64,000 nucleotides of DNA from Methylotenera sp. G11 (lineage in GTDB: Bacteria > Pseudomonadota > Gammaproteobacteria > Burkholderiales > Methylophilaceae), in NCBI RefSeq assembly GCF_000799735.1, contig NZ_JUHH01000001.1:1612001-1676000 (forward strand), given 5' to 3'. Both the position numbers and the translations under genes were made by a program. The notes under the pieces were generated by a model. The model was given only the letters and a program-made list of their open reading frames with translations. It made no database searches and was not told the DNA's origin. Below are positions 1 through 7,426 of the stretch, piece by piece; position 1 is the first letter of the stretch, and each line of letters opens with the position of its first letter.

Positions 1-660
1 CCAGTCCGTGTAGTTGGCCTGTGAGTAGTTATGTACCGTCTGGCGGCCTACATGCAAAGCCAGGTTCAGGTCCGCGACCGGGAGTTTGTAGTTGAAGTTG
101 AGTTCCGTGTAGCCGGATCCGCGTGTGTCTCCGTTGCCAAGCAGTCTGTCGTTGAGGCCGAAGAAGTTGGTGACGGCATAGGAGTGCTTGAGCGTGAAGT
201 ATTTGTAGGTCAGCGCTGCATTCAGTTCGGTGGTGTTAGGTGAGCCGCCTTTGTTGGCTGTGCCGGCACCTGGGTGGTTGCTGTCCGGGTAGAAGAACTG
301 CAGGAAGCCGACGTTGATGCTGAGGTCATCAGTCAATGGACGCAGGTAGCCGCCATAGACGTCGACTTCTACCGTGTTGCCGTAGAGGGCTTCATTATTG
401 ACATTAGTACCCCAGACGCCGAGGTAGAAGCCGCTGCTATGTGAGTAGTCAATGCCGCCTTGGACTGCGCCGCGTTCTTTAGTATAGGAAATGCCGCGGA
501 ACGTGTAGTCGGTGAAGAAACCGATGTTGGTGGTCAAGGTGTGCGGTGACGCTGGCGCTGCTGCCGGTGCCGCGGCTTCTTCCGCTGCGTTGGCAAGTGG
601 CACGCTCAATACGGATGACAATAAACCGGCCAGTAAAACTGGCTTCATAAAAGTACTCAT
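1..660 (-). CDS. TorF-family putative outer-membrane porin, C-terminus cut by window edge
   Basis: The frame is open from an ATG at 660 down to base 1, giving 220 codons with no stop, so the 3' end lies outside the window. Residues 1-26 read as a signal peptide (MSTFMKPVLLAGLL, then a hydrophobic core and an Ala cleavage area). A short Ala/Pro stretch follows, and then alternating aromatic beta strands beginning NIGFFTDYTFRGISY, the usual opening of the TIGR02001/TorF porin family. An AAGGGGG Shine-Dalgarno lies just upstream. The substrate is unknown; such porins are generic or small-solute channels. The gap to the next gene (661-854) is AT-rich leader with a small GCCGTC/GACGGC hairpin. Confidence 0.8.
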   Translation of the reverse strand, partial: MSTFMKPVLLAGLLSSVLSVPLANAAEEAAAPAAAPASPHTLTTNIGFFTDYTFRGISYTKERGAVQGGIDYSHSSGFYLGVWGTNVNNEALYGNTVEVDVYGGYLRPLTDDLSINVGFLQFFYPDSNHPGAGTANKGGSPNTTELNAALTYKYFTLKHSYAVTNFFGLNDRLLGNGDTRGSGYTELNFNYKLPVADLNLALHVGRQTVHNYSQANYTDW

Positions 661-854
661 TAGACCCCCTTAAGTTAATCAAAAATTAATAATATTTACC
701 CAAATTAAACAATAACATAAATCATTCAATTTATTCATAAAATTAAATTAAATTTAACATTGTGAAATAAGTGGTGTGGCAAACCTGCAACAAAGCCTGG
801 GCCGTCACACACGCGACGGCAGGCAGCTAATTTTGCCGCTGGGCTGCCAGGCAA

Positions 855-2057
855 TCAGCCTGCGCTGAAAGCGACAAACTCACTGACCTCAAGCCCGAAA
901 CCGGCCATGCTTGGCATCTTGCGCGGCTCTGCCATCAGCCGCATTTTCACTACGCCCAGGTCACGGAGTATCTGTGCACCGATGCCGTAATCCTTAAGTG
1001 TGTGCTGGTGACTCACAGCCTGGTCTGCCGATTTGATGGCATGCACGACATCTTCGCTTTTTTCTTCGCGCCTCAGCATGACAATGATGCCGGCACCTTC
1101 TGCGCTGATCAGCCGCATGGCATGAGACAGGCTCCAGCTATGGCCTTTGCTGCTGGCATCCAGCAGATCGAACACCGATAAAGGTTCATGCACACGTACC
1201 AGCAGGCTGTCATGGGCGGAAACATCTCCTTTTACCAGCGCCAGATGCGTTGCACCGGTAGTCGAGTCATGGAATGCGATTAGATTGAATGCGCCATAAG
1301 CGGTCTCGATGACGCGTTCCGCAACGCGCTTCACCAGACGTTCAGTCTGATTGCGGTAGTTAATAAGGTCGGCAATCGTGCCTACCTTCAGTTCATGTTC
1401 TGCCGCAAATTTCAGCAGGTCCGGCAAGCGTGCCATTTCGCCGTTGTCTTTAAGGATCTCGCAAATCACGGATGTAGGTTCAAGGCCGGCCAGCTTGGCA
1501 ATGTCACAACCGGCTTCGGTATGCCCGGCCCTGACCATGACCCCGCCATTCTGTGCGATCAGGGGGAATACATGGCCCGGACTGACAATATCCACAGACC
1601 TGGCATTGGCACTGACCGCCACCTGGATCGTGTGCGCCCTGTCTGCAGCGGATATACCGGTTGTCACGCCCTCGGCGGCTTCTATCGACACGGTGAAATT
1701 AGTCCCCATCTGCGTACCGTTCTTTTGCACCATAGGCTTGAGATTGAGCTGCTTTGCGCGCCCCTCGGTCAGCGTCAGGCAGATCAGGCCGCGGCCATGT
1801 TTGGCCATAAAGTTAATGTCGGTCGGCGTAACGAACTGCGCCGCCATGACCAGGTCACCTTCGTTCTCGCGGTCTTCATCGTCAAGCAGCACAACCATGC
1901 GGCCCTGCCGCATTTCCTCGATGATTTCGGCAATCGGGCTAATGCTCACAGGGGTCGTTTCAAGCAAGCAAAATGCAACCTTTGCCTGGGGTGCCGTCGC
2001 CCGGGGTACTATTGCCTGGGCTGGCTCATTCAACTTGAACTCAACGAGGTTGCTCAT
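855..2057 (-). CDS. ribB: 3,4-dihydroxy-2-butanone 4-phosphate synthase with degenerate GTP cyclohydrolase II domain (RibBX type)
   Basis: Makes the four-carbon unit of riboflavin from ribulose 5-phosphate. The RibB half carries the acidic DDEDRENEGD motif at residues 59-68. The C-terminal half is homologous to RibA but lacks the zinc cysteines (the usual CLTGDVFGSLRCDC region reads EPLSVFDLLDASS) and the RQEGRGIGL catalytic segment (RREEKSEDVV), so GTP cyclohydrolase II activity is not expected. This matches RibBX proteins known from other proteobacteria. The ATG lies 3 bp after the folE2 stop, suggesting coupling. A GTG at codon 37 (base 1949) would give the more usual N-terminus, so the true start is uncertain. 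A separate ribA is needed elsewhere. Confidence 0.9.
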   Translation of the reverse strand: MSNLVEFKLNEPAQAIVPRATAPQAKVAFCLLETTPVSISPIAEIIEEMRQGRMVVLLDDEDRENEGDLVMAAQFVTPTDINFMAKHGRGLICLTLTEGRAKQLNLKPMVQKNGTQMGTNFTVSIEAAEGVTTGISAADRAHTIQVAVSANARSVDIVSPGHVFPLIAQNGGVMVRAGHTEAGCDIAKLAGLEPTSVICEILKDNGEMARLPDLLKFAAEHELKVGTIADLINYRNQTERLVKRVAERVIETAYGAFNLIAFHDSTTGATHLALVKGDVSAHDSLLVRVHEPLSVFDLLDASSKGHSWSLSHAMRLISAEGAGIIVMLRREEKSEDVVHAIKSADQAVSHQHTLKDYGIGAQILRDLGVVKMRLMAEPRKMPSMAGFGLEVSEFVAFSAG

Positions 2058-2060
2058 GAT

Positions 2061-2852
2061 TTACTCACTGTAGATACATGCGTATGCAGAATGGTTGTGA
2101 ATGGATTCAAAGTTCTCACATTCGACGATGTAGTTTTTAATGCGTGGTTCACGATTAAAGGCGCCGGCAATATCCCGTACCATATCTTCAACAAATTTCG
2201 GGTTATCGTAAGCGCGTTCGGTCACATATTTTTCATCAGGCCGCTTGAGAAGGCCATAAAGCTCTGATGATGCCTGCGCCTCCACCAGCATGATGATGTC
2301 TTCTATCCACATCAGCTCCTGCATCGAGACCGTCACCGTCACATGTGAGCGCTGGTTATGTGCGCCGTATGCAGAGATTTTTTTTGAACACGGGCAAAGG
2401 CTGGTGACCGGTATCAGTACTTTCACCTTAATGTCATGCCGGCCATGATTGATTTCACAGATAAAACTTACTTCATAATCCAGCAGGCTCTTAACGCCGG
2501 AAACGGGTGCGGATTTATTGATGAAATAGGGGAATGTCATCTCTATATGGCCGGATTCCGCCTCAAGCCGGCTAGCCACTTCATTCAGGATCACCTGGAT
2601 GTTTTCCAATGAGACTTCAATCTCTTTCTCATTCAATATTTCGAGAAAGCGCGACATGTGCGTGCCTTTCAAATGCTGCGGCAGATGCACGTACATATTG
2701 AACATGGCTACCGTGTGCTGAACCCCGCCGGTTTTATCCTTTACGGTCACCGGGTGACGTATGGCTTTGATTCCAACGCGGTCAATCGCGATCTGGCGCG
2801 TATCGGCCAGGTTTTGTACATCCAGAATTGAGAGATTTACCGGCAAGTTCAT
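2061..2852 (-). CDS. folE2: GTP cyclohydrolase FolE2 (type IB)
   Basis: Converts GTP to dihydroneopterin triphosphate, the first step of folate and, in methylotrophs, probably also tetrahydromethanopterin synthesis. The 263 residues are normal length for the COG1469 family. The conserved active-site Cys is in the [10 protein letters not shown] motif (C153/C155), with a conserved [11 protein letters not shown] strand before it. FolE2 is the zinc-flexible alternative to FolE and is often Zur-controlled; no clear Zur box is seen in the upstream gap. It is first in a two-gene unit with ribB, so both genes draw on GTP or cofactor supply. Confidence 0.92.
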   Translation of the reverse strand: MNLPVNLSILDVQNLADTRQIAIDRVGIKAIRHPVTVKDKTGGVQHTVAMFNMYVHLPQHLKGTHMSRFLEILNEKEIEVSLENIQVILNEVASRLEAESGHIEMTFPYFINKSAPVSGVKSLLDYEVSFICEINHGRHDIKVKVLIPVTSLCPCSKKISAYGAHNQRSHVTVTVSMQELMWIEDIIMLVEAQASSELYGLLKRPDEKYVTERAYDNPKFVEDMVRDIAGAFNREPRIKNYIVECENFESIHNHSAYACIYSE

Positions 2853-2958
2853 ATTGTTAGCCCATCTTTAATAATGATTCAGTTTCAAAATCTTAAAATT
2901 AATACCGCAGCCGCAATATTGCCGCGTTGAGCGACTATTTCATTGATGAAAGCACGTA

Positions 2959-3675
2959 TCAGCCATGCAGCCTGGCATTGGCTATCCATCGTGCATAAAC
3001 ATTGCTCGCCAGATCATTCAACCTGGCAATGCGATTTTCGATATCTGACAGAATCTGCTGTTTGGACATGACGGATTCAGTCATCGACATTTCATCGAGA
3101 TCATCCTTGCTGTCTTCACACCACTTCCTGACCAAGGCCTCGGTCATTTCAATATGACATTGAAAGCCTATGTGCAAGCCATTAAACACGAAAGCCTGGT
3201 TTGCGCAGTACTTACTGCGCATGGCATGCTGTGCGCCTGCTGGCAGGCTGTAGGTCTGGTAATGCCAGTGGAAAACATCGAATTTCTCCAGGCCGCCGAA
3301 CCATTCTGAAGCAATCGCGGCATCATCAACCGCCACTTCGCCCCAGCCGACTTCCCAGCAGTCATTGTCGGTCACGTCTGCGCCCAGGGCTTTTGCCAGG
3401 AACTGTCCGCCCAGGCAGTGGCCAACCACCGGCACATCGGCAGCAACCGCTGACTGGATAAACTTGATAATCGGTTCACGCCAGCTGAGGTCATCATTCA
3501 CACTCATCGGGCCGCCCATCATTGCGACTGCGGCAACCTCTGCATTAAACGCAGGCACTGCCTGGCCTTCATCCAGCTTGATCAATTGCCAGGGAATTTC
3601 ACGCGCATTCAGGAATGTCTGCAGATACCCTGGCTCCTCTGTTCGAGAGAACCTGAAAACTAAAACCGATTGCAT
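2959..3675 (-). CDS. class I glutamine amidotransferase-like protein
   Basis: GATase1 fold, 238 aa, single domain like the stand-alone GuaA-type amidotransferases. The nucleophile elbow is VVGHCLGG (Cys87) and the His-x-Glu pair is in FQCHIEMTE (His174, Glu176), so the triad is complete. The donor/acceptor pair is not identifiable from sequence; related proteins hydrolyse gamma-glutamyl bonds. It starts 6 bp after the preceding small membrane gene and is the last gene of the minus-strand run that follows the NMG pathway. Processing of a gamma-glutamyl compound would therefore fit, but that is inference from position only. Confidence 0.75.
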   Translation of the reverse strand: MQSVLVFRFSRTEEPGYLQTFLNAREIPWQLIKLDEGQAVPAFNAEVAAVAMMGGPMSVNDDLSWREPIIKFIQSAVAADVPVVGHCLGGQFLAKALGADVTDNDCWEVGWGEVAVDDAAIASEWFGGLEKFDVFHWHYQTYSLPAGAQHAMRSKYCANQAFVFNGLHIGFQCHIEMTEALVRKWCEDSKDDLDEMSMTESVMSKQQILSDIENRIARLNDLASNVYARWIANARLHG

Positions 3676-3681
3676 GTAGAA

Positions 3682-3999
3682 TCAGCCTTTAGCGAGTGGC
3701 TGGTCATTGCGCTTGGATATTTCCAGGCGATATTTGGCCCAGTAGTAAGCGTCGATGACCGAGATTGCATAAATAAAGATGCCGCCCGCCAGCCTGCCTG
3801 CCCATGACCGCTCCGGCTCCGCCAGGTTGAAGGTGATCAAGCCAAGGATGATCATGAAACATGCCATCAGGAAGCCTTTTTTAGGCGTGTTATTGACCAC
3901 TTGCCCCATGCCGGGGAGAAAAATGGCGATCAGCAATACATAGACAGGGCCCAGAGGCCTGTTGTTTTGCGCTGCATGAGTTGCGGTAGTTTTCATCAT
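3682..3999 (-). CDS. small membrane protein of unknown function (105 aa)
   Basis: Not recognised. About three hydrophobic segments are visible (residues 19-33, 43-60, 70-88): VYVLLIAIFLPGMGQ, FLMACFMIILGLITF and GGIFIYAISVIDAYY. The LPGMGQ turn followed by a short loop and a second helix resembles small TM2-like or DUF-type inner-membrane proteins. It lies 8 bp downstream of the 219-aa gene and 6 bp upstream of the amidotransferase gene, so the three are very probably co-transcribed. Confidence 0.6.
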   Translation of the reverse strand: MMKTTATHAAQNNRPLGPVYVLLIAIFLPGMGQVVNNTPKKGFLMACFMIILGLITFNLAEPERSWAGRLAGGIFIYAISVIDAYYWAKYRLEISKRNDQPLAKG

Positions 4000-4007
4000 T
4001 GACCTTA

Positions 4008-4667
4008 TTAAATGACAGCATTTTCCAGATTGCGCCTGATTGCGACAGCCTTTTTCAAAAGGCTCTCTACGATGTCTTTGCTTACCGGCGCGTTGTTATA
4101 TACAGCATTGCGCATGAGCAGATATTCTCCGCGCTCACCCTGTTTTATCATATAAGTTAACCTTGTCATGTCTGGCGTCACCAGCAGCTCTTTCATTTTT
4201 GTATCAGAAAACAATTCGGGTACATCATTGTCCAGCAACGCCAGATCCACTGGCTGTTTCAGGTACTTCAATATGGCATGCTGCGGCCATTGCGCAGGGA
4301 TTTCCATACTGCCATCCCACTGCCAGGAAGGGCTGTAGAACTCGTTGTTTGCTGGTCTTGCAATAAAATCCAGAGTACCGTGACTTGGATGGTTGGCCGC
4401 CACCTTGATCAGCAGCCATAACGGCGGAATCTTTCTCCAGCCTAATGTATCTTCAACCACACTGAGCTGCACCTTGAAACCGGCATAATTCCCGTACAGA
4501 ACCGGCAGGTTAGCCTTATCCCAACTGGATTGCGGCTCTTGCAGCAGTGCATCACACTCATCAAATACGCTACTGCGCGCCTGTTTTTTAGAAGTAACGT
4601 CTTGACGATATTTACGGGTCATGATGATGATCATCATGATGAGCAGAACAGATACCGCGATATTCAT
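4008..4667 (-). CDS. membrane-anchored protein of unknown function (219 aa)
   Basis: Not recognised. A strongly hydrophobic N-terminus (MNIAVSVLLIMMIIIM) followed by RKYRQD looks like an uncleaved anchor with a soluble domain of about 195 residues behind it. The soluble part has mixed beta-rich content (FKVQLSVVEDTLGW, LWLLIKVAANHPSHGTLDFIARP). It sits between the APC permease and a small membrane protein on the same strand, so a role near that transporter is plausible. Nothing in the sequence says what the domain does. Confidence 0.6.
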   Translation of the reverse strand: MNIAVSVLLIMMIIIMTRKYRQDVTSKKQARSSVFDECDALLQEPQSSWDKANLPVLYGNYAGFKVQLSVVEDTLGWRKIPPLWLLIKVAANHPSHGTLDFIARPANNEFYSPSWQWDGSMEIPAQWPQHAILKYLKQPVDLALLDNDVPELFSDTKMKELLVTPDMTRLTYMIKQGERGEYLLMRNAVYNNAPVSKDIVESLLKKAVAIRRNLENAVI

Positions 4668-4745
4668 TTGAACCTCACATATGGCAGCGGCCTGAGGCCG
4701 CTGCCAGTTTTGTTTAAAAGCTCAATATTTTAAACCAATGACCGG

Positions 4746-6140
4746 TTAATACCCTCTGGGGCGTGGCCATGGCATTGTGAACTGGTCTGCACGTTTCACG
4801 AATTTGTACCTGCGTACTACGAACCAGATGGATGCCAGGATATAGAACGCCATGATAGATAACAGTGACGCGCCATAACCGAGGAAGGTCGCAAAATAGG
4901 TTGCGCAGCACAAGGTCAGCAATGTAATTGCCGGAATCGGGTGGAAAGGATGGATGTAACCTCTATGTATCGTACCCAATGGCCACATTTTTCTGAACTT
5001 GATCATATTGAAGGTCATGAATGTATAGCCAAGCAAGCCTGACAGGATAGAGAAGGTAATCACCTGGTCCAGCAAACCTGTGAAAGCAAATGAGATGGCG
5101 ATTGGCACTAAAAACAGCACAGCGCGATAAGGCGTACGGTATTTCGGATGGATCGCTCCAAAAAACACCGGCATGTAACGATCACGTGCCAATGAAAACC
5201 ATGCGCGTGATGCATCATTGATACAGCCATTTGCCGAAGCCGTTGCCGCGAAAGCCGTTGCAATAAACAGCATCAACTGCAGCTGTGTACTGCCGAGCAA
5301 TGTGGCCGCATCATACATCGGGGTTACGGCCTGACCCAGGTATTGCCAGGGCATTAGACCGGTAGCCACGAACCAGGTGATCGTTGCCGCCACCAGCAAG
5401 GTCATGATGCCGCCCATGGTACCCAAAGGAATGGAACGTCCGGCAGAGCGCACTTCTTCAGCAGCCTGGCATGTACCCTCGATACCAAGGTAATACCACA
5501 TGCCGAATTGCAGGGAAGCGATGACGCCGATCCAGCCATAAGGCAAGTCGGTGAGCAGACCGGCGTGCTGCAGCACAGTACCTTCGCTCAAAGGATCCAC
5601 TGCAAAAAACAGTACGATCAATGACAGGAAAGCAAGGAAAGTAATCACCAGGTTAAGCGTCAGTGTCGCAAATACCCCCCGGTAGTTGAGCCAGGCCAGG
5701 AACGCAACCGTCAGCACCACAAAGGGCTTGGTATCCAGGTTGGCATACCCCATGACCTCGGCACCGGATTTCATCAGGTCGCCAACCACCAGTGCATCCG
5801 CAGCACATAGCATGGTATACGCCATCACCAGGTACAAGCCGACATTGAAGGCCATGAGAGGGCCAACAATATGCTTGGCCTGCGTGTATTGTCCGCCGGC
5901 AGCGGCTACCGTGGAGGTCACTTCAGAGTCGATCATCGCGACACAGGTGTAAAGCAGGCCGATCACCCAGCATGCAATCAGTGAGGCATAAGCGCCGCCC
6001 TTGCCCACGGTAAAGTTCCAGCCCATGAACTCGCCTACCAGAACGATACCTACGCCCAACGCCCATATATGAAAGGGGTTGAGCACTTTGAGCATGGCAA
6101 TTGGCTTATTGCCCGCGCCCGTTATTTTTTCGGTTGCCAT
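4746..6140 (-). CDS. APC-superfamily amino acid/amine permease
   Basis: 464 aa with about 12 hydrophobic helices. The N-terminal region IWALGVGIVLVGEFMGWNFTVGKGGAYA and the GGQYTQAKHIVG segment match the first helices of APC transporters of the amino acid/ethanolamine permease type. The start codon overlaps the stop of the 60-aa gene (TAATG), showing translational coupling. Lying directly after the NMG genes, it is a reasonable candidate for uptake of methylamine, glutamate or N-methylglutamate. The substrate itself cannot be read from sequence. Confidence 0.85.
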   Translation of the reverse strand: MATEKITGAGNKPIAMLKVLNPFHIWALGVGIVLVGEFMGWNFTVGKGGAYASLIACWVIGLLYTCVAMIDSEVTSTVAAAGGQYTQAKHIVGPLMAFNVGLYLVMAYTMLCAADALVVGDLMKSGAEVMGYANLDTKPFVVLTVAFLAWLNYRGVFATLTLNLVITFLAFLSLIVLFFAVDPLSEGTVLQHAGLLTDLPYGWIGVIASLQFGMWYYLGIEGTCQAAEEVRSAGRSIPLGTMGGIMTLLVAATITWFVATGLMPWQYLGQAVTPMYDAATLLGSTQLQLMLFIATAFAATASANGCINDASRAWFSLARDRYMPVFFGAIHPKYRTPYRAVLFLVPIAISFAFTGLLDQVITFSILSGLLGYTFMTFNMIKFRKMWPLGTIHRGYIHPFHPIPAITLLTLCCATYFATFLGYGASLLSIMAFYILASIWFVVRRYKFVKRADQFTMPWPRPRGY

Positions 6141-6322
6141 TATACGTTCCCCTCTTCGAGATGCGTGCCGTGAACCACATCGTCTTCGGCACCTTCGCGT
6201 GAACTCATTAAATACTCTTCGTCATACTGTGAAGAAATCATAAATGCATCTACCACCATCCACACCAGCATCACAGCTGACGCACTCCAGGCGGCATAAA
6301 CCAGAATATCCCAGAACTCCAT
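6140..6322 (-). CDS. single-pass membrane microprotein coupled to the APC permease (60 aa)
   Basis: Not a recognised family. It has one hydrophobic helix near the N-terminus (WDILVYAAWSASAVMLVWMVVDAFMI) and an acidic tail (YDEEYL, EGAEDDVVHGTHLEEG). A GGAGATCA ribosome site precedes the ATG. Its stop overlaps the permease start by one base, which strongly supports that it is translated. Such coupling is typical of small accessory subunits of transporters, but this is inference. Confidence 0.65.
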   Translation of the reverse strand: MEFWDILVYAAWSASAVMLVWMVVDAFMISSQYDEEYLMSSREGAEDDVVHGTHLEEGNV

Positions 6323-6357
6323 AGTTGATCTCCTTTGCTTAAAAGCAATCTTATATT

Positions 6358-6750
6358 TTATTTATTATCGAATTTTTCTGCGATGACCTCACGGTATTGC
6401 TTATCAGACACTTTCAGCATGAAGATGAAATAGCCAGCAACAACGGCAATCGTTATCAGCAGCATTAAAGGGTCTATCGTGTAGTCAAAACGACTGTTGA
6501 TTAAAGTGGCTGCTTTTTCCGGGTCGTAACCCAGTTTTACCCATTGGGCCTGCTGCACTGCATTTTGCCCTAATGATTCCCAGGTAGCTTTCACGGCGTG
6601 GGTTGCAGCTTCAGCCGCAGCTTCAGCCTTAGCCTCAGCCTTGAACAGCAGAGGAATCATCAAACTGGCATACACCAGAACCAACACTAGAATCGTGTCA
6701 AAGATCTGACCAAACATGCTCTGTTTAGGTGGGGTATAGTTTCTTTTCAT
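6358..6750 (-). CDS. small two-helix membrane protein of unknown function (130 aa)
   Basis: Not recognised. A hydrophobic helix at about residues 17-36 (FDTILVLVLVYASLMIPLLF) is followed by an Ala/Glu-rich amphipathic stretch (KAEAKAEAAAEAATHAVKA) that may form a coiled helix. A second membrane helix lies near residues 93-112, and the C-terminus is charged. It is 9 bp downstream of the 98-aa membrane protein and 35 bp upstream of the 60-aa one. The three small proteins and the permease form one unit. Confidence 0.65.
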   Translation of the reverse strand: MKRNYTPPKQSMFGQIFDTILVLVLVYASLMIPLLFKAEAKAEAAAEAATHAVKATWESLGQNAVQQAQWVKLGYDPEKAATLINSRFDYTIDPLMLLITIAVVAGYFIFMLKVSDKQYREVIAEKFDNK

Positions 6751-6759
6751 AATGTTGTC

Positions 6760-7056
6760 CTAGTGTTGTTTTTTGGCAGCCCGGTTAAGATCCAGGTGCT
6801 TGATATCCAGGCTGTAGATAAATTCCTTATCTTCTTTAAAGTGCCTGGTCATTGCAAAAACTGAAGCTGAGTTAAACAACAGCAACATAGCACTAGCCAC
6901 ATAAAGCACTAGCCGGATGTTTGGCTCCTGAACGATACTCAGAATTGAGGCCAATACAAAAATCACCACTGCACACAACAATGCAACATCGAACCAAGCC
7001 ATAAAACAGTCACGCAGGTACATCTCGTTCATTCTTTTATCTATATTATTTCTCAT
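6760..7056 (-). CDS. small two-helix membrane protein of unknown function (98 aa)
   Basis: Not recognised. Two hydrophobic segments are seen (ALLCAVVIFVLASILSIV and LVLYVASAMLLLFNSASVFAM), with charged ends. A clear GGAG site (GGATAGGAGCAGCGTA before ATG) supports the start. It is the first gene of the small-membrane-protein/permease unit, after a 370-bp gap from mgsC on the same strand, so this unit may have its own promoter in that gap. Confidence 0.65.
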   Translation of the reverse strand: MRNNIDKRMNEMYLRDCFMAWFDVALLCAVVIFVLASILSIVQEPNIRLVLYVASAMLLLFNSASVFAMTRHFKEDKEFIYSLDIKHLDLNRAAKKQH

Positions 7057-7279
7057 TACGCTGCTCCTATCCCTTGTAAAATGGTAAATCAGTGTATTAG
7101 TGAACTAGTCACCAGAATGGAAGACATAAAAAATAGCGGCAAGGAAATGCCGTATAAGCGGTTCTGACAGCCCCTTGTTTTGATAACAAGCAGTTTGGCT
7201 GTAAGCATTTTGAAAACTCAGGACTTGCGATCACAGCTTTAAGAAAGCTGCGTGCATATAACTTCTGCAAATAAAAATA

Positions 7280-7382
7280 GAGGGTATGCGCATTAAGTAT
7301 GAATGTTCTTCTTACCTTATTCCGGTCGTTGGAAGTGAAACCCGTATTCAAGCAAAATGAACCATTCATTGCGCATACCCTC
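7280..7382. repeat. 13-bp perfect inverted repeat with about 77-bp spacer
   Basis: GAGGGTATGCGCA at 7280-7292 is repeated as its exact reverse complement TGCGCATACCCTC at 7370-7382. The arms could be paired regulator sites or the ends of a small repeat element; no target duplication is evident. Confidence 0.55.
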
Positions 7383-7384
7383 AT

Positions 7385-7406
7385 AAAACCCAAAAAGATA
7401 TTTGGG
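7385..7406 (-). terminator. probable intrinsic terminator of the mgs operon
   Basis: On the minus strand, CCCAAA-TATCTT-TTTGGG is followed by TTTTAT, about 20 bp after the mgsC stop codon. The stem is only 6 bp, so strength is uncertain. Confidence 0.45.
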
Positions 7407-7426
7407 GGGGAAATACTTAAACTAAT

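Larger units (their letters stand above)
7057..7426. other. 370-bp intergenic region between mgsC and the membrane-protein/permease unit
   Basis: No supported gene. It holds a terminator-like hairpin just after mgsC, a 13-bp inverted repeat (7280-7292 and 7370-7382), and a short perfect hairpin CAGCTTT-AAG-AAAGCTG near 7230-7247. A 94-codon open frame crosses it on the minus strand but has no ribosome site, no family features and a Cys/Phe-rich composition, so it is not called. The region probably contains the promoter for the downstream small membrane genes. Confidence 0.5.

Noticed and set aside
1378-2267. Long plus-strand frames opposite ribB and folE2
   Set aside because: They are reverse-strand shadows of two clear enzymes with intact motifs.
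7109-7393. 94-codon minus-strand frame in the mgsC downstream gap
   Set aside because: No ribosome site, no domain, crosses both arms of the inverted repeat; treated as non-coding.
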